A stretch of 64,000 nucleotides of DNA from Trebonia sp963822615 (GCA_963822615.1 CAWGIM010000006.1:186001-250000); one strand, 5' to 3'; shown: positions 44,316 through 53,621, counted from the first letter of the stretch. Notes: generated by a model from the sequence alone, not told the origin. Translations and numbers: made by a program.

Positions 44316-44499
44316 AGGACTCCATCGGGCTAAGGGCCACCAGGTCAGACCCGATCGTACGGGCTGATGTTGTCCGATACCGGGACATAAAGCAATTCGA
44401 ACAGGCCACTCAGGGTAATACCCGGGGAGCCCGCGCCCAGGCGGCGGCCAAGCGACGGGGCGCGGGAGGCCGGGCCCGAGGGCCGAGGGTGCCGAGCGG

Positions 44500-45057
44500 T
44501 TAGCGCGGCTCGGACGACGGCTGCGGCAGCTTCGGTTCCGCCGCTGGCGGCTCGGTGGCCGTCGCGTCGGCGCCCGGGGGCTCGTTAGCGGCCGGGGCGG
44601 CGTCGCGGAAGACCACCCAGCGCATCATGCAGTACAGGTAGACGGCCTCGCAGCAGGCGGCGAGCACCCGGGACAACTCGTAGTACACGCCCGCCTTGTA
44701 CAGCAGGGTGGTCAGGCCGAGGACGAAGATCAGGTAGTTGGTCCCGCTGACCAGCACGTAGAGCGGGAACTGGCGGCCCACCGGCTCGTGGCTGCCGAAG
44801 TTCAGTACCCGGTTGAGCAGGTAGCTGAGCACCGACGCGGTCCCGTAGGAGAGCGTCACCGCGACCGGGATCGGCAGCCGCAGCGTGCCGTGGAACAGCC
44901 CCAGCAGGCCCACGTCGATGAAGAACGTGCACAGGTTGATCAGCAGGTAGCCGACCAGGCTGGGCGCGACCACCTCGGCGAGCCCGAACGGTAGCCGCCT
45001 GGCGATCGCGCCGGTCAGCGCCGCGTACCGGGTTCGGAGTCGTCCCACGCCGTCCAT
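44500..45057 (-). CDS. GtrA-family membrane protein
   Basis: A 185-residue protein with four hydrophobic segments in the GtrA arrangement (PSLVGYLLINLCTFFIDVGLL ... SYLLNRVLNFGS ... LYVLVSGTNYLIFVLGL ... CCEAVYLYCMMRWVVF). GtrA proteins act as flippases or helpers for lipid-linked sugars in cell-wall decoration. The C-terminal tail is Pro/Glu-rich. It is divergent from the mannosyltransferase gene, with a shared regulatory region holding a CRP-type site. Confidence 0.82.
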   Translation of the reverse strand: MDGVGRLRTRYAALTGAIARRLPFGLAEVVAPSLVGYLLINLCTFFIDVGLLGLFHGTLRLPIPVAVTLSYGTASVLSYLLNRVLNFGSHEPVGRQFPLYVLVSGTNYLIFVLGLTTLLYKAGVYYELSRVLAACCEAVYLYCMMRWVVFRDAAPAANEPPGADATATEPPAAEPKLPQPSSEPR

Positions 45058-45408
45058 TGTGCCCGCAGTCAGTCACCACCTGGGCGGCCGCGGCCGGCTT
45101 TCCGTCAGCCGGCCGGATTTCTTCAGGGTCGTCACACGAGGTGCTGAGCGAATACGGTGTAACGTGAGCCTCAGTTTGTGAAAGTGATCACATGAAGGTG
45201 TCGACATGGTCTCGCCCACGGCAGGCGGATGGCCGCGTGTGGTTGGCTGCTTCAGCGGCCATAAGGGATTAGCTGGTCGCCAGCGGGACGGGCGCGGCCG
45301 CGATTAGGCGGGTATTATGCGCTGACACCAGCGGTTTTATGCGTGCACGGCACAGGAGGCCCGTTACGCCCGTTCAGCGAGCGTCCGCCGGAAACCGGGA
45401 GGAAGTTG
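45058..45408. other. Divergent regulatory region between gtrA-type and mannosyltransferase genes
   Basis: A 351-base gap with a CRP-like palindrome at 45177-45192 and, starting on its last base, a 26-codon open frame (45192-45272) without a ribosome-binding site that I do not count as a gene. The remainder shows no recognisable element beyond the Shine-Dalgarno GGGAGG near 45398. Confidence 0.5.
45177..45192. promoter_or_regulatory. CRP/GlxR-type operator candidate
   Basis: TGTGAAAGTGATCACA matches the consensus TGTGA-N6-TCACA of CRP/GlxR cAMP-responsive regulators at all ten conserved bases. It lies 120 bases before the GtrA-type gene and 217 before the mannosyltransferase gene. Regulation is inferred. 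Confidence 0.6.
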
Positions 45409-47064
45409 ATGTCCCTGTTGGTCGACCCGCCGCAGCGTGATGGCGCTGACGGCCGGACGCCCGACGCGGCATCCGCTGCCCCGGGTGAGGCGGTAACCGC
45501 CGTGCCCCCGGCCGCCGCCGAAGCAGCGCCGTCCCCGGAGACAGTGCCATCCCCGGAGACAGTGCCATCCCCGGAGACAGCGAACTCCCCGGAGACAGCC
45601 TTGGTCCCGCAGACCAGCCCGGCCCCGGAGACCCGGCTGGCCGAGCCGCCGCTCAGCGGCGGCCGGGTCGAGGTGCTGATGGGCGGGCTCATCCGGGTAC
45701 TCTCGCACAGCCCGCTGGCCCGCCCGCTGCCCGCGGTCATCCTCAGCGTGCTCGGCCTGTGCGGGGTCGCCTACAACGGCCTGTGCGCGACCGCGCCCCA
45801 GCCGAGCGTGGCCACTCCCCCGGTGCTGCTGCCGCTGACCAAGGTGGCGGAGAACCTGGGTGCCCGGCACGTGCCCGACGTGCTCGCGATGGTCATCATG
45901 TACACCTCGATCGCGCTGTGCGCCTTCGGCCTGGCGGGCATGCTGTGGGCTAACAGCCACGGCTGGACGCCCAGCCCGCGCCGGGTCTTCCTGATCGCCG
46001 CGGCCGGGGTCGCGGTGCTGGTGAACATCACCCCGGTCGGCTCGGGCGACATCGCCTCCTACGCCGCCTACGGGCGGATCGCCGCCCTCGGCCACAACCC
46101 GTACGTGTACACCCCGGCCATGCTGCCGGGCGGGAAGGACAACGCCTACACCGCGATCGTCGGCACCCAGTGGCAGAAGACCCCCTCGGTCTACGGGCCG
46201 GTGGCGACGTGGCTGCACCTGTTCGCGGCCGAGATCGGCGGGGCCCGGCCGTGGCTGACGATCTGGGTGCTGATGATCCTGACCGGGATCGCCTTCCTGG
46301 CCACCGGGTACGTGCTGATGCGGTCGGCGGAGAACCCGGTCCGGGCCGTCCTGCTGTGGACCGCCAACCCGCTGCTGATCATCGAGCTGGTGATGGGCGG
46401 CCACCTGGACGCGTTCCTGGCGCTGGCCGCGATCGCCGCGATCGTGACCGCCCGGCGCTGCTCCCGGCCGTGGCATGACCTGGTGGTCGGGCTGCTGGTC
46501 GGGCTGTCGGCCGGGCTGAAGATCAACGCCGCCTTCGTCGCGCTGGCGATCGCCATCCCGCTGATCCACGACCGGGCCTGGGCCCGGCTCGGCCGGAGTG
46601 CCGCGGTGGCCGCGCTGGTCACGTTCTGCCTGTACTTCTTCAGCTACGGGCTGTCGGTGCTGAAGCCGCTGCGCGAGGCTTCGACGATGGTCATCGCGCC
46701 CACCTTCTGGCGGTTGGCCCAGGTCCTCGTGCAGGAGCACTACGGCCTGCACGCGGAGCACAGCGTTACCTCGGTGTTCGGCTTCGTCTGGCCGACGCTG
46801 ATGCTGCTGCTGGCCTGGTACCTGTACAACCGGCTGTCGCCGGACGTGCCCACCGTGGTCGCCGCCACCTGCGCGCTGACGTTCGCCTGGATGGTAGTCG
46901 CCCCGTGGCAGCTGCCCTGGTACTCCTCGGTCGCCTGGGTCGCGCTGGCGCTGCTGCCGCGGAACGGGCTGACCCGCTGGCTCACCATCGCGACCGGGAC
47001 GCTGGCGATGATGCACTTCAACGGCGGTCATCCGACCGGCACCCCGGTCGGCCCGACCCCGTAG
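45409..47064 (+). CDS. Polyprenol-phosphate-mannose-dependent mannosyltransferase, MptB-like
   Basis: A 551-residue integral membrane protein with about 12 helices. The GT-C-type extracytoplasmic loop after the second or third helix (NITPVGSGDIASYAAYGRI ... HNPYVYTP) and TPSVYGPVATWLH resemble MptB/MptA alpha-1,6-mannosyltransferases. The N-terminal 70 cytosolic residues carry PETVPS repeats from an 18-base DNA repeat. ATG 45409 is preceded by GGGAGGAAG. The donor would be made by the ppm1 product encoded at 62.5 kb. It probably extends a lipomannan or cell-wall mannan. Confidence 0.8.
   Translation: MSLLVDPPQRDGADGRTPDAASAAPGEAVTAVPPAAAEAAPSPETVPSPETVPSPETANSPETALVPQTSPAPETRLAEPPLSGGRVEVLMGGLIRVLSHSPLARPLPAVILSVLGLCGVAYNGLCATAPQPSVATPPVLLPLTKVAENLGARHVPDVLAMVIMYTSIALCAFGLAGMLWANSHGWTPSPRRVFLIAAAGVAVLVNITPVGSGDIASYAAYGRIAALGHNPYVYTPAMLPGGKDNAYTAIVGTQWQKTPSVYGPVATWLHLFAAEIGGARPWLTIWVLMILTGIAFLATGYVLMRSAENPVRAVLLWTANPLLIIELVMGGHLDAFLALAAIAAIVTARRCSRPWHDLVVGLLVGLSAGLKINAAFVALAIAIPLIHDRAWARLGRSAAVAALVTFCLYFFSYGLSVLKPLREASTMVIAPTFWRLAQVLVQEHYGLHAEHSVTSVFGFVWPTLMLLLAWYLYNRLSPDVPTVVAATCALTFAWMVVAPWQLPWYSSVAWVALALLPRNGLTRWLTIATGTLAMMHFNGGHPTGTPVGPTP
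45532..45600. repeat. 18-bp tandem repeat in mannosyltransferase gene
   Basis: Units TCCCCGGAGACAGTGCCA at 45532-45549 and 45550-45567, a variant at 45568-45585 and a partial one at 45586-45600. They code SPETVP-type hexapeptides. Confidence 0.9.
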
Positions 47065-47094
47065 GCCGCCCGGCCCGGTCTAGACTTCGCTGTC

Positions 47095-49209
47095 ATGAGC
47101 ACCGAGCCCACCCCACCGCTCGCCAAGCAGGTACCGACCGAGCGCACCCACCACGGCGACACGGTCACCGACCCCTACGCCTGGCTCGCCAACCCCAAGG
47201 ACCCCGAGGTCATCGCCTACCTGGAGGCCGAGAACGCGTACACCGACGCGCTCACGGCCGGCCTGGGCGAGGTCCGGTCGGCCGTGTTCGACGAGATCAA
47301 GGCGCGCACCCAGGAGACCGACCTGTCGGTGCCGGTGCGCAAGGGCGACTGGTGGCGGTACTCCCGCACCGAGGAGGGCAAGCAGTACGGCATCAGCTGC
47401 CGCCGCCGGGTACGCGCGGGCGAGCTGACCCCGCCGATGCCGGAGAACGGCCAGCCGCTAGACGGCGAGGAGGTCCTGCTCGACGGGAACCTGCTGGCCG
47501 AGGGCAAGGCGTTCTTCTCCCTGGGCGCGCTGTCGGTCTCGCCGGACGGGAACCTGCTGGCCTACTCGACCGACTTCGCCGGCGACGAGCGCTACACGCT
47601 GCGGATCAAGGACCTGGCCAGCGGGCAGACGCTGGCCGACGAGGTGCCCAACACCGCGCACGGCTGCGCCTGGTCGCTCGACGGGTCGGTCCTGTTCTAC
47701 CTCACGGTCGACGAGGCCTGGCGCCCCTACCGGGTGTGGCGGCACGTCGTCGGGACGCCGACGGCGGACGACGTGGTGGTCTTCGAGGAGAGCGACGAGA
47801 AGTTCTGGCTCGGGGTGTGGACCTCGCGGGACGAGCGCTGGCTGATGATCGGCACCTCGTCCAAGCTCACGAGCGAGGTGTGGCTGCTTGACGCGGCCAC
47901 CCCGGCGGGCGAGTTCACCGTGGTGGCGCCGCGCCGCCAGGGCGTTGAGTACGACGTGGAGGTGGCCGGGGACCGGCTGCTGATCCTGCACAACGACGGG
48001 GCGGAGAACTTCGAGCTGGCCGCGGCCCCGCTGCCGGGCGCCGGCGACACCACGCAGTGGACCTCGGTCATACCGCACCGCGCCGACACCCGGCTGCTGG
48101 CGGTGGACGCGTTCGAGTCCTGCCTGCTGCTCTACTACCGGCGCGGCGGGCTGACCGGGCTGTCGGTGCTGCCGCCGTCCGGGACGGGCGAGGAGCGGCC
48201 GATCACCTTCCCCGAGCCGCTGTACACGGTCGGCCCCGGCGCCAACCCCGAGTACAGCCAGACCCGGTTCCGGCTGGGGTACAACTCGATGGTCTCCCCG
48301 TCCACGGTCTACGACTACGACCTGGCCGACGGCAGCCTGACCGTGCTCAAGCAGCAGCCGGTGCTGCCCTCGCCGTCCGGCGTGCCGTTCTCCTCCGGCG
48401 ACTACGAGCAGTACCGCGAGTGGGCGGTGGCCGACGACGGCACCCGGGTGCCGATCTCGCTGGTGTGCCGCAAGGACACCCCGCGCGACGGGTCGGCCCC
48501 CTGCCTGATCTACGGCTACGGCAGCTACGAGCACTCGACCGACCCGGGTTTCTCCATCACCCGGCTGTCGCTGCTTGACCGCGGCTTCGTGTTCGCCATC
48601 GCCCACGTCCGCGGCGGCGGCGAGCTCGGCCGCCCCTGGTACGACCACGGCAAGATGCTGGAGAAGAAGAACACCTTCTCCGACTTCGTGGCCTGCGCCC
48701 GGCACCTGGTGGCGGCCGGCTGGACGTCGCCCGGCCGCCTGATAGCGCGCGGCGGGTCGGCCGGCGGGCTGCTGATGGGCGCGGTCGCCAACCTGGCCCC
48801 GGAGGCGTTCGCCGGGATCGTCGCCCAGGTGCCGTTCGTGGACGCGCTCAACTCGATCCTGGACCCGTCGCTGCCGCTGACAGTGACCGAGTGGGAGGAG
48901 TGGGGCGACCCGCTGCACGACCCGGCGGTCTACGCGTACATGAAGTCGTACACCCCGTACGAGAACGTGACCCCGGCCGCCTACCCGGCGATCTTCGCCC
49001 TCACCTCGCTGAACGATACCCGGGTGCTCTACCACGAGCCCGCCAAGTGGACCGCCCGGCTGCGGGCGACCGCCGCCGGCGGCCCGTTCCTGCTGAAGAC
49101 CGAGATGGAGGCGGGTCACGGCGGGCGCTCCGGCCGCTACGACGCCTGGCAGGAGGAAGCGCTGGTGCTGGCCTGGATCGTCGCCACCGCCGCGAGCACG
49201 GCCGGCTGA
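47095..49209 (+). CDS. ptrB: Oligopeptidase B (S9 prolyl-oligopeptidase family)
   Basis: A 704-residue cytosolic serine peptidase cleaving short peptides after basic residues. The N-terminal beta-propeller (residues about 70-420) caps a C-terminal alpha/beta-hydrolase domain. The nucleophile is in ARGGSAGGLLMG (about 558), the aspartate in LTSLNDTRV (about 643) and the histidine in EAGHGGRSGR (about 679). DPYAWL near residue 26 and VRGGGELGRPWYDHGK are family hallmarks. It is followed 14 bases later by an SRPBCC gene. Confidence 0.92.
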   Translation: MSTEPTPPLAKQVPTERTHHGDTVTDPYAWLANPKDPEVIAYLEAENAYTDALTAGLGEVRSAVFDEIKARTQETDLSVPVRKGDWWRYSRTEEGKQYGISCRRRVRAGELTPPMPENGQPLDGEEVLLDGNLLAEGKAFFSLGALSVSPDGNLLAYSTDFAGDERYTLRIKDLASGQTLADEVPNTAHGCAWSLDGSVLFYLTVDEAWRPYRVWRHVVGTPTADDVVVFEESDEKFWLGVWTSRDERWLMIGTSSKLTSEVWLLDAATPAGEFTVVAPRRQGVEYDVEVAGDRLLILHNDGAENFELAAAPLPGAGDTTQWTSVIPHRADTRLLAVDAFESCLLLYYRRGGLTGLSVLPPSGTGEERPITFPEPLYTVGPGANPEYSQTRFRLGYNSMVSPSTVYDYDLADGSLTVLKQQPVLPSPSGVPFSSGDYEQYREWAVADDGTRVPISLVCRKDTPRDGSAPCLIYGYGSYEHSTDPGFSITRLSLLDRGFVFAIAHVRGGGELGRPWYDHGKMLEKKNTFSDFVACARHLVAAGWTSPGRLIARGGSAGGLLMGAVANLAPEAFAGIVAQVPFVDALNSILDPSLPLTVTEWEEWGDPLHDPAVYAYMKSYTPYENVTPAAYPAIFALTSLNDTRVLYHEPAKWTARLRATAAGGPFLLKTEMEAGHGGRSGRYDAWQEEALVLAWIVATAASTAG

Positions 49210-49223
49210 GGCGGGAACCGGCG

Positions 49224-49727
49224 ATGACGGACAGCCCGGGGACAACGGTCCAGGCGGCGCTCAGCGGATCGTTCAGCGTCGAGCGTGACCTGGCGGCGGC
49301 CCCGGACCGGGTGTTCGCGTGCTACGCGGAGCCCGCGGCCCGGCGGCGCTGGTTCGGCGTCCCCGGCGCCCCGGACGCCGTCCACCAGCTTGACTTCCGG
49401 CCCGGCGGGGGCGAGGTGTCGCGCGGGCACTCCGCCGCCACCGGGACGCCGGAGCTGGTCGAGTACCGCTCGGTCTTCTGGGACATCGTGCCGGGTGCCC
49501 GCCTGGTGTTCGGCTACGAGCTGGTACTTGACGGCATCCGGCGCTGGACCTCGCTGGTGACGGTGGAGCTGTCCGCGGCCGACGACGGGGCGCGGACCCG
49601 GCTCAGGCACACCGAGCACTATGTGTACCTGGCCTACTCCGGCGACGTGGCTAGAAGGCCCCGGCCCGCATGGTTGCGGCAACCAGGCGGCCCTGGGCGC
49701 ATGGTTGCCACAACCACGCGCCGGTGA
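49224..49727 (+). CDS. SRPBCC/AHSA1-type protein with altered C-terminus
   Basis: A 167-residue helix-grip protein (FSVERDLAAAPDRVFACYAEP, RRWFGVP, DFRPGGGEVSRG, TRLRHTEHYVYL). Homologues normally continue after YVYLAYSGD into a helix with a HLRGG-like element. Here the frame instead reads through two short palindromes (49672-49684 and 49703-49715) and ends in basic residues (GRMVATTTRR). The C-terminal helix therefore looks lost or replaced. It may be a ligand-binding protein; activity is doubtful. Same direction as ptrB, 14 bases downstream. Confidence 0.7.
   Translation: MTDSPGTTVQAALSGSFSVERDLAAAPDRVFACYAEPAARRRWFGVPGAPDAVHQLDFRPGGGEVSRGHSAATGTPELVEYRSVFWDIVPGARLVFGYELVLDGIRRWTSLVTVELSAADDGARTRLRHTEHYVYLAYSGDVARRPRPAWLRQPGGPGRMVATTTRR
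49672..49715. repeat. Two tandem short palindromes at the SRPBCC 3' end
   Basis: GGTTGCGGCAACC (49672-49684) and GGTTGCCACAACC (49703-49715), each a 5-6 bp stem, are 31 bases apart and both preceded by GCAT or GCGCAT. They may act as terminators or be a REP-like pair. Confidence 0.75.
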
Positions 49728-49734
49728 ACACGCC

Positions 49735-50571
49735 CTAGTCGAGGACCTCGACCGGGTCGCCGGGCCGGATCACCGTGGCCGGCGCGGGATCACCGGGGAG
49801 GTCGGGGATGAGGTTGACGCCGAACCAGACCTTGTTGTCCCAGCGGCGGTGCCGGGCCAGGGCGAACAGCGGCTCGTGGCCCTTGACCCCGGTGTCCGGG
49901 TCGACCGTGGTCAGCACGCAGCGGTCGCAGCCCTTGGCGTTGCGGAAGGTGACCGGGCCGATGCGCAGCCGCCGCCAGCCGTCCTCGGCCCAGGCGGGCG
50001 CGCCGGCCAGCACCACGTTGGGTCGGAACCGGCGCATCGGGACCGGCCCTTCGGCCGCCTTCGAGCCCTCGGCGATCCAGTCGTTGACCGCGGCCAGCGA
50101 CTCCTCGGTGGTCAGCAGCAGCGGGTAGCCGTCGGCCAGCGACACCCGGTCGCCGTCGCGGCTGTAGGCCGGGTTGGGCCGCCGCCGGGTCGGGTCGTCA
50201 AGGAACACCAGCCGGGCCGGCACTCCGAGCACCCCGGTCAGCCAGGCGGCCGCCTTGTCCCCGGCCGGGGCGGCCAGCAGCTCGCTCGCCCATACCCGGA
50301 CCGGTACCAGGTCCGCACCGGACGGGACCGGCACGGTCAGTGCGGACGGCTCGTCCGGGCTGGTCAGCGTGAGGCCGCCGTCGGTCACGGCGGGCCGGAT
50401 GAGGACCATCCGCGGGTGCTCGCGGGCGGTCAGCGGGCTGCCCGCCGCGTCCACCACCATCCACCGGCGGTCCCCGGCCAGCCCCCACGGCTCCACCCGC
50501 GCCCGCGCCAGCCGCTCGCCCTGGCAGGACTTGACCGGGTACCGCCAGATGTCGGTCAGCTCAAGTGACAT
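49735..50571 (-). CDS. MOSC-domain protein
   Basis: A 278-residue protein with an N-terminal beta-barrel (DIWRYPVKSCQGERL, WGLAGDRRWMVVD) and a C-terminal MOSC domain (FRPNVVLAGAPAWAED, FRNAKGCDRCVLTTVDPDTG). The latter contains a conserved cysteine in KGCDRC that could bind molybdenum cofactor sulfur. Relatives include mARC-type N-hydroxylated-compound reductases. ATG 50571 is immediately upstream of the barrel. It converges on the SRPBCC gene with 7 bases between stops. Confidence 0.85.
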   Translation of the reverse strand: MSLELTDIWRYPVKSCQGERLARARVEPWGLAGDRRWMVVDAAGSPLTAREHPRMVLIRPAVTDGGLTLTSPDEPSALTVPVPSGADLVPVRVWASELLAAPAGDKAAAWLTGVLGVPARLVFLDDPTRRRPNPAYSRDGDRVSLADGYPLLLTTEESLAAVNDWIAEGSKAAEGPVPMRRFRPNVVLAGAPAWAEDGWRRLRIGPVTFRNAKGCDRCVLTTVDPDTGVKGHEPLFALARHRRWDNKVWFGVNLIPDLPGDPAPATVIRPGDPVEVLD

Positions 50572-50668
50572 GTACCAATGTTCGCACCGCAGCGGGAGCG
50601 GCCGGAACGGGGCGGAACTGAATCCGGGCCTCGGGTCCCTGCTCGCCGCTCCCGGGTAAGCTGCGGTT

Positions 50669-51415
50669 ATGGCCGGAACAGGGCAGCAGGCCGGGCGGGT
50701 CAGCCCACGGCAGGCGGCGCTGCTGCTGGCCGAGCGCGATCCGGTCATCGCCCGGCTGGTGACCCAGGCCGGGCTGCCCCGCTTCCCGAAGCCGAACGAG
50801 AGCCATTTCGCCGCGCTGGTCCGGTCGATCGTCTATCAGCAGCTAGCCGGGGCGGCCGCGCAGGCCATCCACGGCCGGCTGACCGAGGCCCTGGGCGGCG
50901 CGGTGACCCCGGACCGCGTCCTGGCCACGCCGCCGGCCGCGCTGCGGGCGGCGGGCCTGTCCGGCAACAAGCTGCTGTCCCTGCAGGACCTGGCGGCGAA
51001 GGTGCTCGACGGGACGGTGCTGCTCAACCCCCGCCAGCTCGCCCGGGAGGGTGATGCCGAGGTGGTGGCCCGGCTCACCGCCGTGCGCGGCATCGGGAAG
51101 TGGTCGGCCGAGATGTTCCTGATGTTCCAGCTCCGGCGACTCGACGTGTGGCCCACCGGCGACCTGGCGGTGCGCAAGGGCTACGGGCTCGCCTGGGGGA
51201 TCCCGGCCCCCGGGGTCAAGCAGCTCGACGCGCTGGGCGAGCCCTACCGTCCGTACCGGAGCATCCTGGCCTGGTACTGCTGGCGGGCGGCGCAGCTCTA
51301 CGCGGGTACCAGGGCGACCGAGCTCACCGCGCGACCGCGCGGGCCGCGGCGGCCCCCGCCGGGCCGGGTCACCGGCGGCGGGGAGCCAGCGGCACCCGTT
51401 ACGGCTGATCCTTAG
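50669..51415 (+). CDS. DNA-3-methyladenine glycosylase II-like (HhH-GPD)
   Basis: A 248-residue base-excision repair glycosylase. The helix-hairpin-helix VRGIGKWSAEMFLMF (139-153) and catalytic Asp165 in WPTGDLAVRKG identify the AlkA/MAG branch without the Ada domain. SIVYQQLAGAAAQAI near 53 is typical. The C-terminal 30 residues are Arg/Pro-rich extra sequence. Its stop overlaps that of the convergent monooxygenase gene. Confidence 0.9.
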   Translation: MAGTGQQAGRVSPRQAALLLAERDPVIARLVTQAGLPRFPKPNESHFAALVRSIVYQQLAGAAAQAIHGRLTEALGGAVTPDRVLATPPAALRAAGLSGNKLLSLQDLAAKVLDGTVLLNPRQLAREGDAEVVARLTAVRGIGKWSAEMFLMFQLRRLDVWPTGDLAVRKGYGLAWGIPAPGVKQLDALGEPYRPYRSILAWYCWRAAQLYAGTRATELTARPRGPRRPPPGRVTGGGEPAAPVTADP

Positions 51416-52779
51416 ATTTTCAGCAGGGCGGATTCCTGTTCGCGGGCGCGGGTGTAGCGGTTCTCCGGGACGGGCAGGCCGAGGTTGCCGCGCAGGGTGG
51501 CCGCCTCGTACTCGGTACGGACCAGGCCGCGCTCCTGCAGGATCGGGACGACGTCCTCGCGGAAGCGGCGCCACTGGCTGGGGTGGCTGATGTGGTAGTT
51601 GAGGCCGTCGAGCGCTCGGCCCTCGAACCACCGCTGGATCTGGTCCGCGACCGTGGCCGGAGACCCGGCGAACGGCGTGGGCCTGGGCGCGGAGATGAAC
51701 TCGACCGTCTGGCGCAGGGAGAAGTCGTTGTCCCGGGCCAGCTTGGCGATCTGCTCGGCCTGGGTGCGGAAGCCGCGCTCGGCGTGCACCAGGGCCTGCT
51801 GCGGGAACGGCGCGTCCAGGTCGTACTGGCGGAAGTCGTGCCAGGCGAACGGGCGGCCGAGCTCGGCCAGCGCCCGGCCGAAGTCGCGGTCCCGTGTTTG
51901 CAGCTCGCGCTCGATCTCCCGGGCGTCGGCGTCGGTGTCGCCGACGTAGACCGACACCCCCGGCATGATGACGACCTCCTCGGGGTCGCGGCCCTTGGCG
52001 GCCACCCGGCGCTTGAGGTCGGCGTAGAACGCCTGGCCCGCCTCGACCGAGGCGGCGTGGGTGAAGATGCCCTCGCCGATGGCCGCCCCCAGGTCCCGGC
52101 CCTGCTCGGAGTCGCCGGCCTGGAAGATGACCGGCTGCCCCTGAGGGGACCGGGACACGTTCAGCGGCCCGGCGACCTGGAAGTGCTCGCCCCGGTGGTG
52201 CAGCGGGTGCTGCCGGGTCGGGTCGAGGAAGGTGCGGGCGGCGCGGTCGCGGGGGAACGCGTCCGCTTCGTAGGAGTCCCACAGGCCCTGGGCGACCTGG
52301 ACGAACTCCAGGCCGCGGGCGTAGCGGGTGTCGTAGTCGAAGTGCTCGTCGCGGGAGAAGTTGGCCGCCGCGCCCGCGTCGCCGCTGGTGACCACGTTCC
52401 AGCCGGACCGCCCGCCGGAGATCAGCTCGAGCGAGGCCAGCCGGCGGGCGATGTTGAACGGGTCGTTGTAGGAGGTGGTCATGGTGGCGACCAGGCCGAG
52501 GTGGGTGGTGCTGACGGCGAGGGCGGACAGCAGGGTGAGCGGCTCGAGCCGGTTCAGGTAGTGCGGTGGCGAGTCAGCGGTGATGAACTGGCTGTCGACG
52601 ATGAAGATGAGGTCGAACCGGGCGTCCTCGGCCAGCCGGGCCTGCTCGATGTACCAGTTGACGTTGACGCTGGCGTCGACCGGGATGTCCTCGTCCAGCC
52701 ACAGGTAGGGCTGGCCGGGGCCACCCGCCCCCATGGTGACGGCGCCCAGCTTGAGCTGCCGCTCGCGGGCCGCGGTCAC
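51412..52779 (-). CDS. FMN-dependent monooxygenase, NtaA/SnaA/DszA type
   Basis: A 455-residue luciferase-like enzyme that uses FMNH2 to oxidise compounds such as nitrilotriacetate, EDTA or organosulfur molecules. Matching blocks are WYIEQARLAEDARFDLIFIVD, LIISGGRSGWNVVTS-like ELISGGRSGWNVVTSGD, HFQVAGPLNVSRSPQGQPV and FAGSPATVADQIQRWFEGR. GTG 52779 starts the domain; earlier codons look non-coding. It needs a separate flavin reductase, not seen nearby. A cupin gene lies just upstream in the same direction. Confidence 0.85.
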   Translation of the reverse strand: MTAARERQLKLGAVTMGAGGPGQPYLWLDEDIPVDASVNVNWYIEQARLAEDARFDLIFIVDSQFITADSPPHYLNRLEPLTLLSALAVSTTHLGLVATMTTSYNDPFNIARRLASLELISGGRSGWNVVTSGDAGAAANFSRDEHFDYDTRYARGLEFVQVAQGLWDSYEADAFPRDRAARTFLDPTRQHPLHHRGEHFQVAGPLNVSRSPQGQPVIFQAGDSEQGRDLGAAIGEGIFTHAASVEAGQAFYADLKRRVAAKGRDPEEVVIMPGVSVYVGDTDADAREIERELQTRDRDFGRALAELGRPFAWHDFRQYDLDAPFPQQALVHAERGFRTQAEQIAKLARDNDFSLRQTVEFISAPRPTPFAGSPATVADQIQRWFEGRALDGLNYHISHPSQWRRFREDVVPILQERGLVRTEYEAATLRGNLGLPVPENRYTRAREQESALLKI

Positions 52780-52972
52780 GCGGGCACCGCCCGGCTGGGG
52801 TTGGCGGCGGCCTGGGGGCCGGTGAACGTGACGGGCATGGCTGAGGTCCTTCTGGGAGCGCGGGTAACGGGAGACGGGGCAGTCCCAGGCTAAAACAGAT
52901 AAAGTCGGTCGGTCAACTAGGAATCTGGCTAGGGCATGCCTGCCCGTCCGCCCCGGCCGGGCTCGGCCGCGC

Positions 52973-53407
52973 TCAGGCCGGGGGCCCCGGGGGCACCGAC
53001 GGCCAGAGGCTCTCCAGGTTGACCACAATGCCCTCCTGGCTGCTGCGGGCGATCACCACCACCGCTTCCTCGGTCCCGGGGTTCTCCTCGCGGTGCGGGA
53101 CGTAGGGCGGGACGAAGATGTAGTCGCCCGGCTTGGCCTCCAGCCGGATCTCCCGGCCGCCCTCGGCGAAGACGAAGGCGGGGGTGCCCGACACGACGTA
53201 GATCGCGGTCTCGGCCTCGCCGTGGTGGTGGTTGCCGGACTTGGCCCCCGCCGCGACGTGGGTCTGCCCCATCCACAGCTTCTCCGCGCCGACGCTCTTA
53301 CCCGACACCGCCTCCCGGCGGGTCATGCCCGAGGTCTGGCCGGTGTCCCCGGTAAGCTCGCCCGCGCGGACCTGGAACAGCGGCCGGTGCCAGCGGTCGT
53401 CAGCCAT
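52973..53407 (-). CDS. Small cupin-domain protein
   Basis: A 144-residue single-domain cupin. The metal-binding motif is SGNHHHGEAETAIYVVSG (three His and a Glu, residues 57-74), with the second motif PGDYIFVPPYVPHREENP near 93-110. ATG 53407 follows a GGAGGGG Shine-Dalgarno. Such proteins may be dioxygenases, isomerases or binding proteins. It is encoded 193 bases upstream of the monooxygenase and could form an operon with it. Confidence 0.85.
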   Translation of the reverse strand: MADDRWHRPLFQVRAGELTGDTGQTSGMTRREAVSGKSVGAEKLWMGQTHVAAGAKSGNHHHGEAETAIYVVSGTPAFVFAEGGREIRLEAKPGDYIFVPPYVPHREENPGTEEAVVVIARSSQEGIVVNLESLWPSVPPGPPA

Positions 53408-53621
53408 CAGCCCCTCCTTAGTTGTCTTTTACGATCGACTTAGTAGGGTATAGCTCGACAGGGTCGTCCGGCAATCGCCAGTTCCCGACATTTGGCTTAC
53501 CGCGTGCGATGGTTGGTCTCAAAGGTGTGAATTTCCTGCGAAAGCACTGAAAAGCAAAGAAGAATCAGCACGTCCTTACCATTGGGACGTTGTGCAAACC
53601 GGGGACACGGAGGTAAAGAAC

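Noticed and set aside
45192..45272. 26-codon open frame as a genuine small gene
   Set aside because: No ribosome-binding site and no conservation evidence; mentioned only with the CRP-type site.
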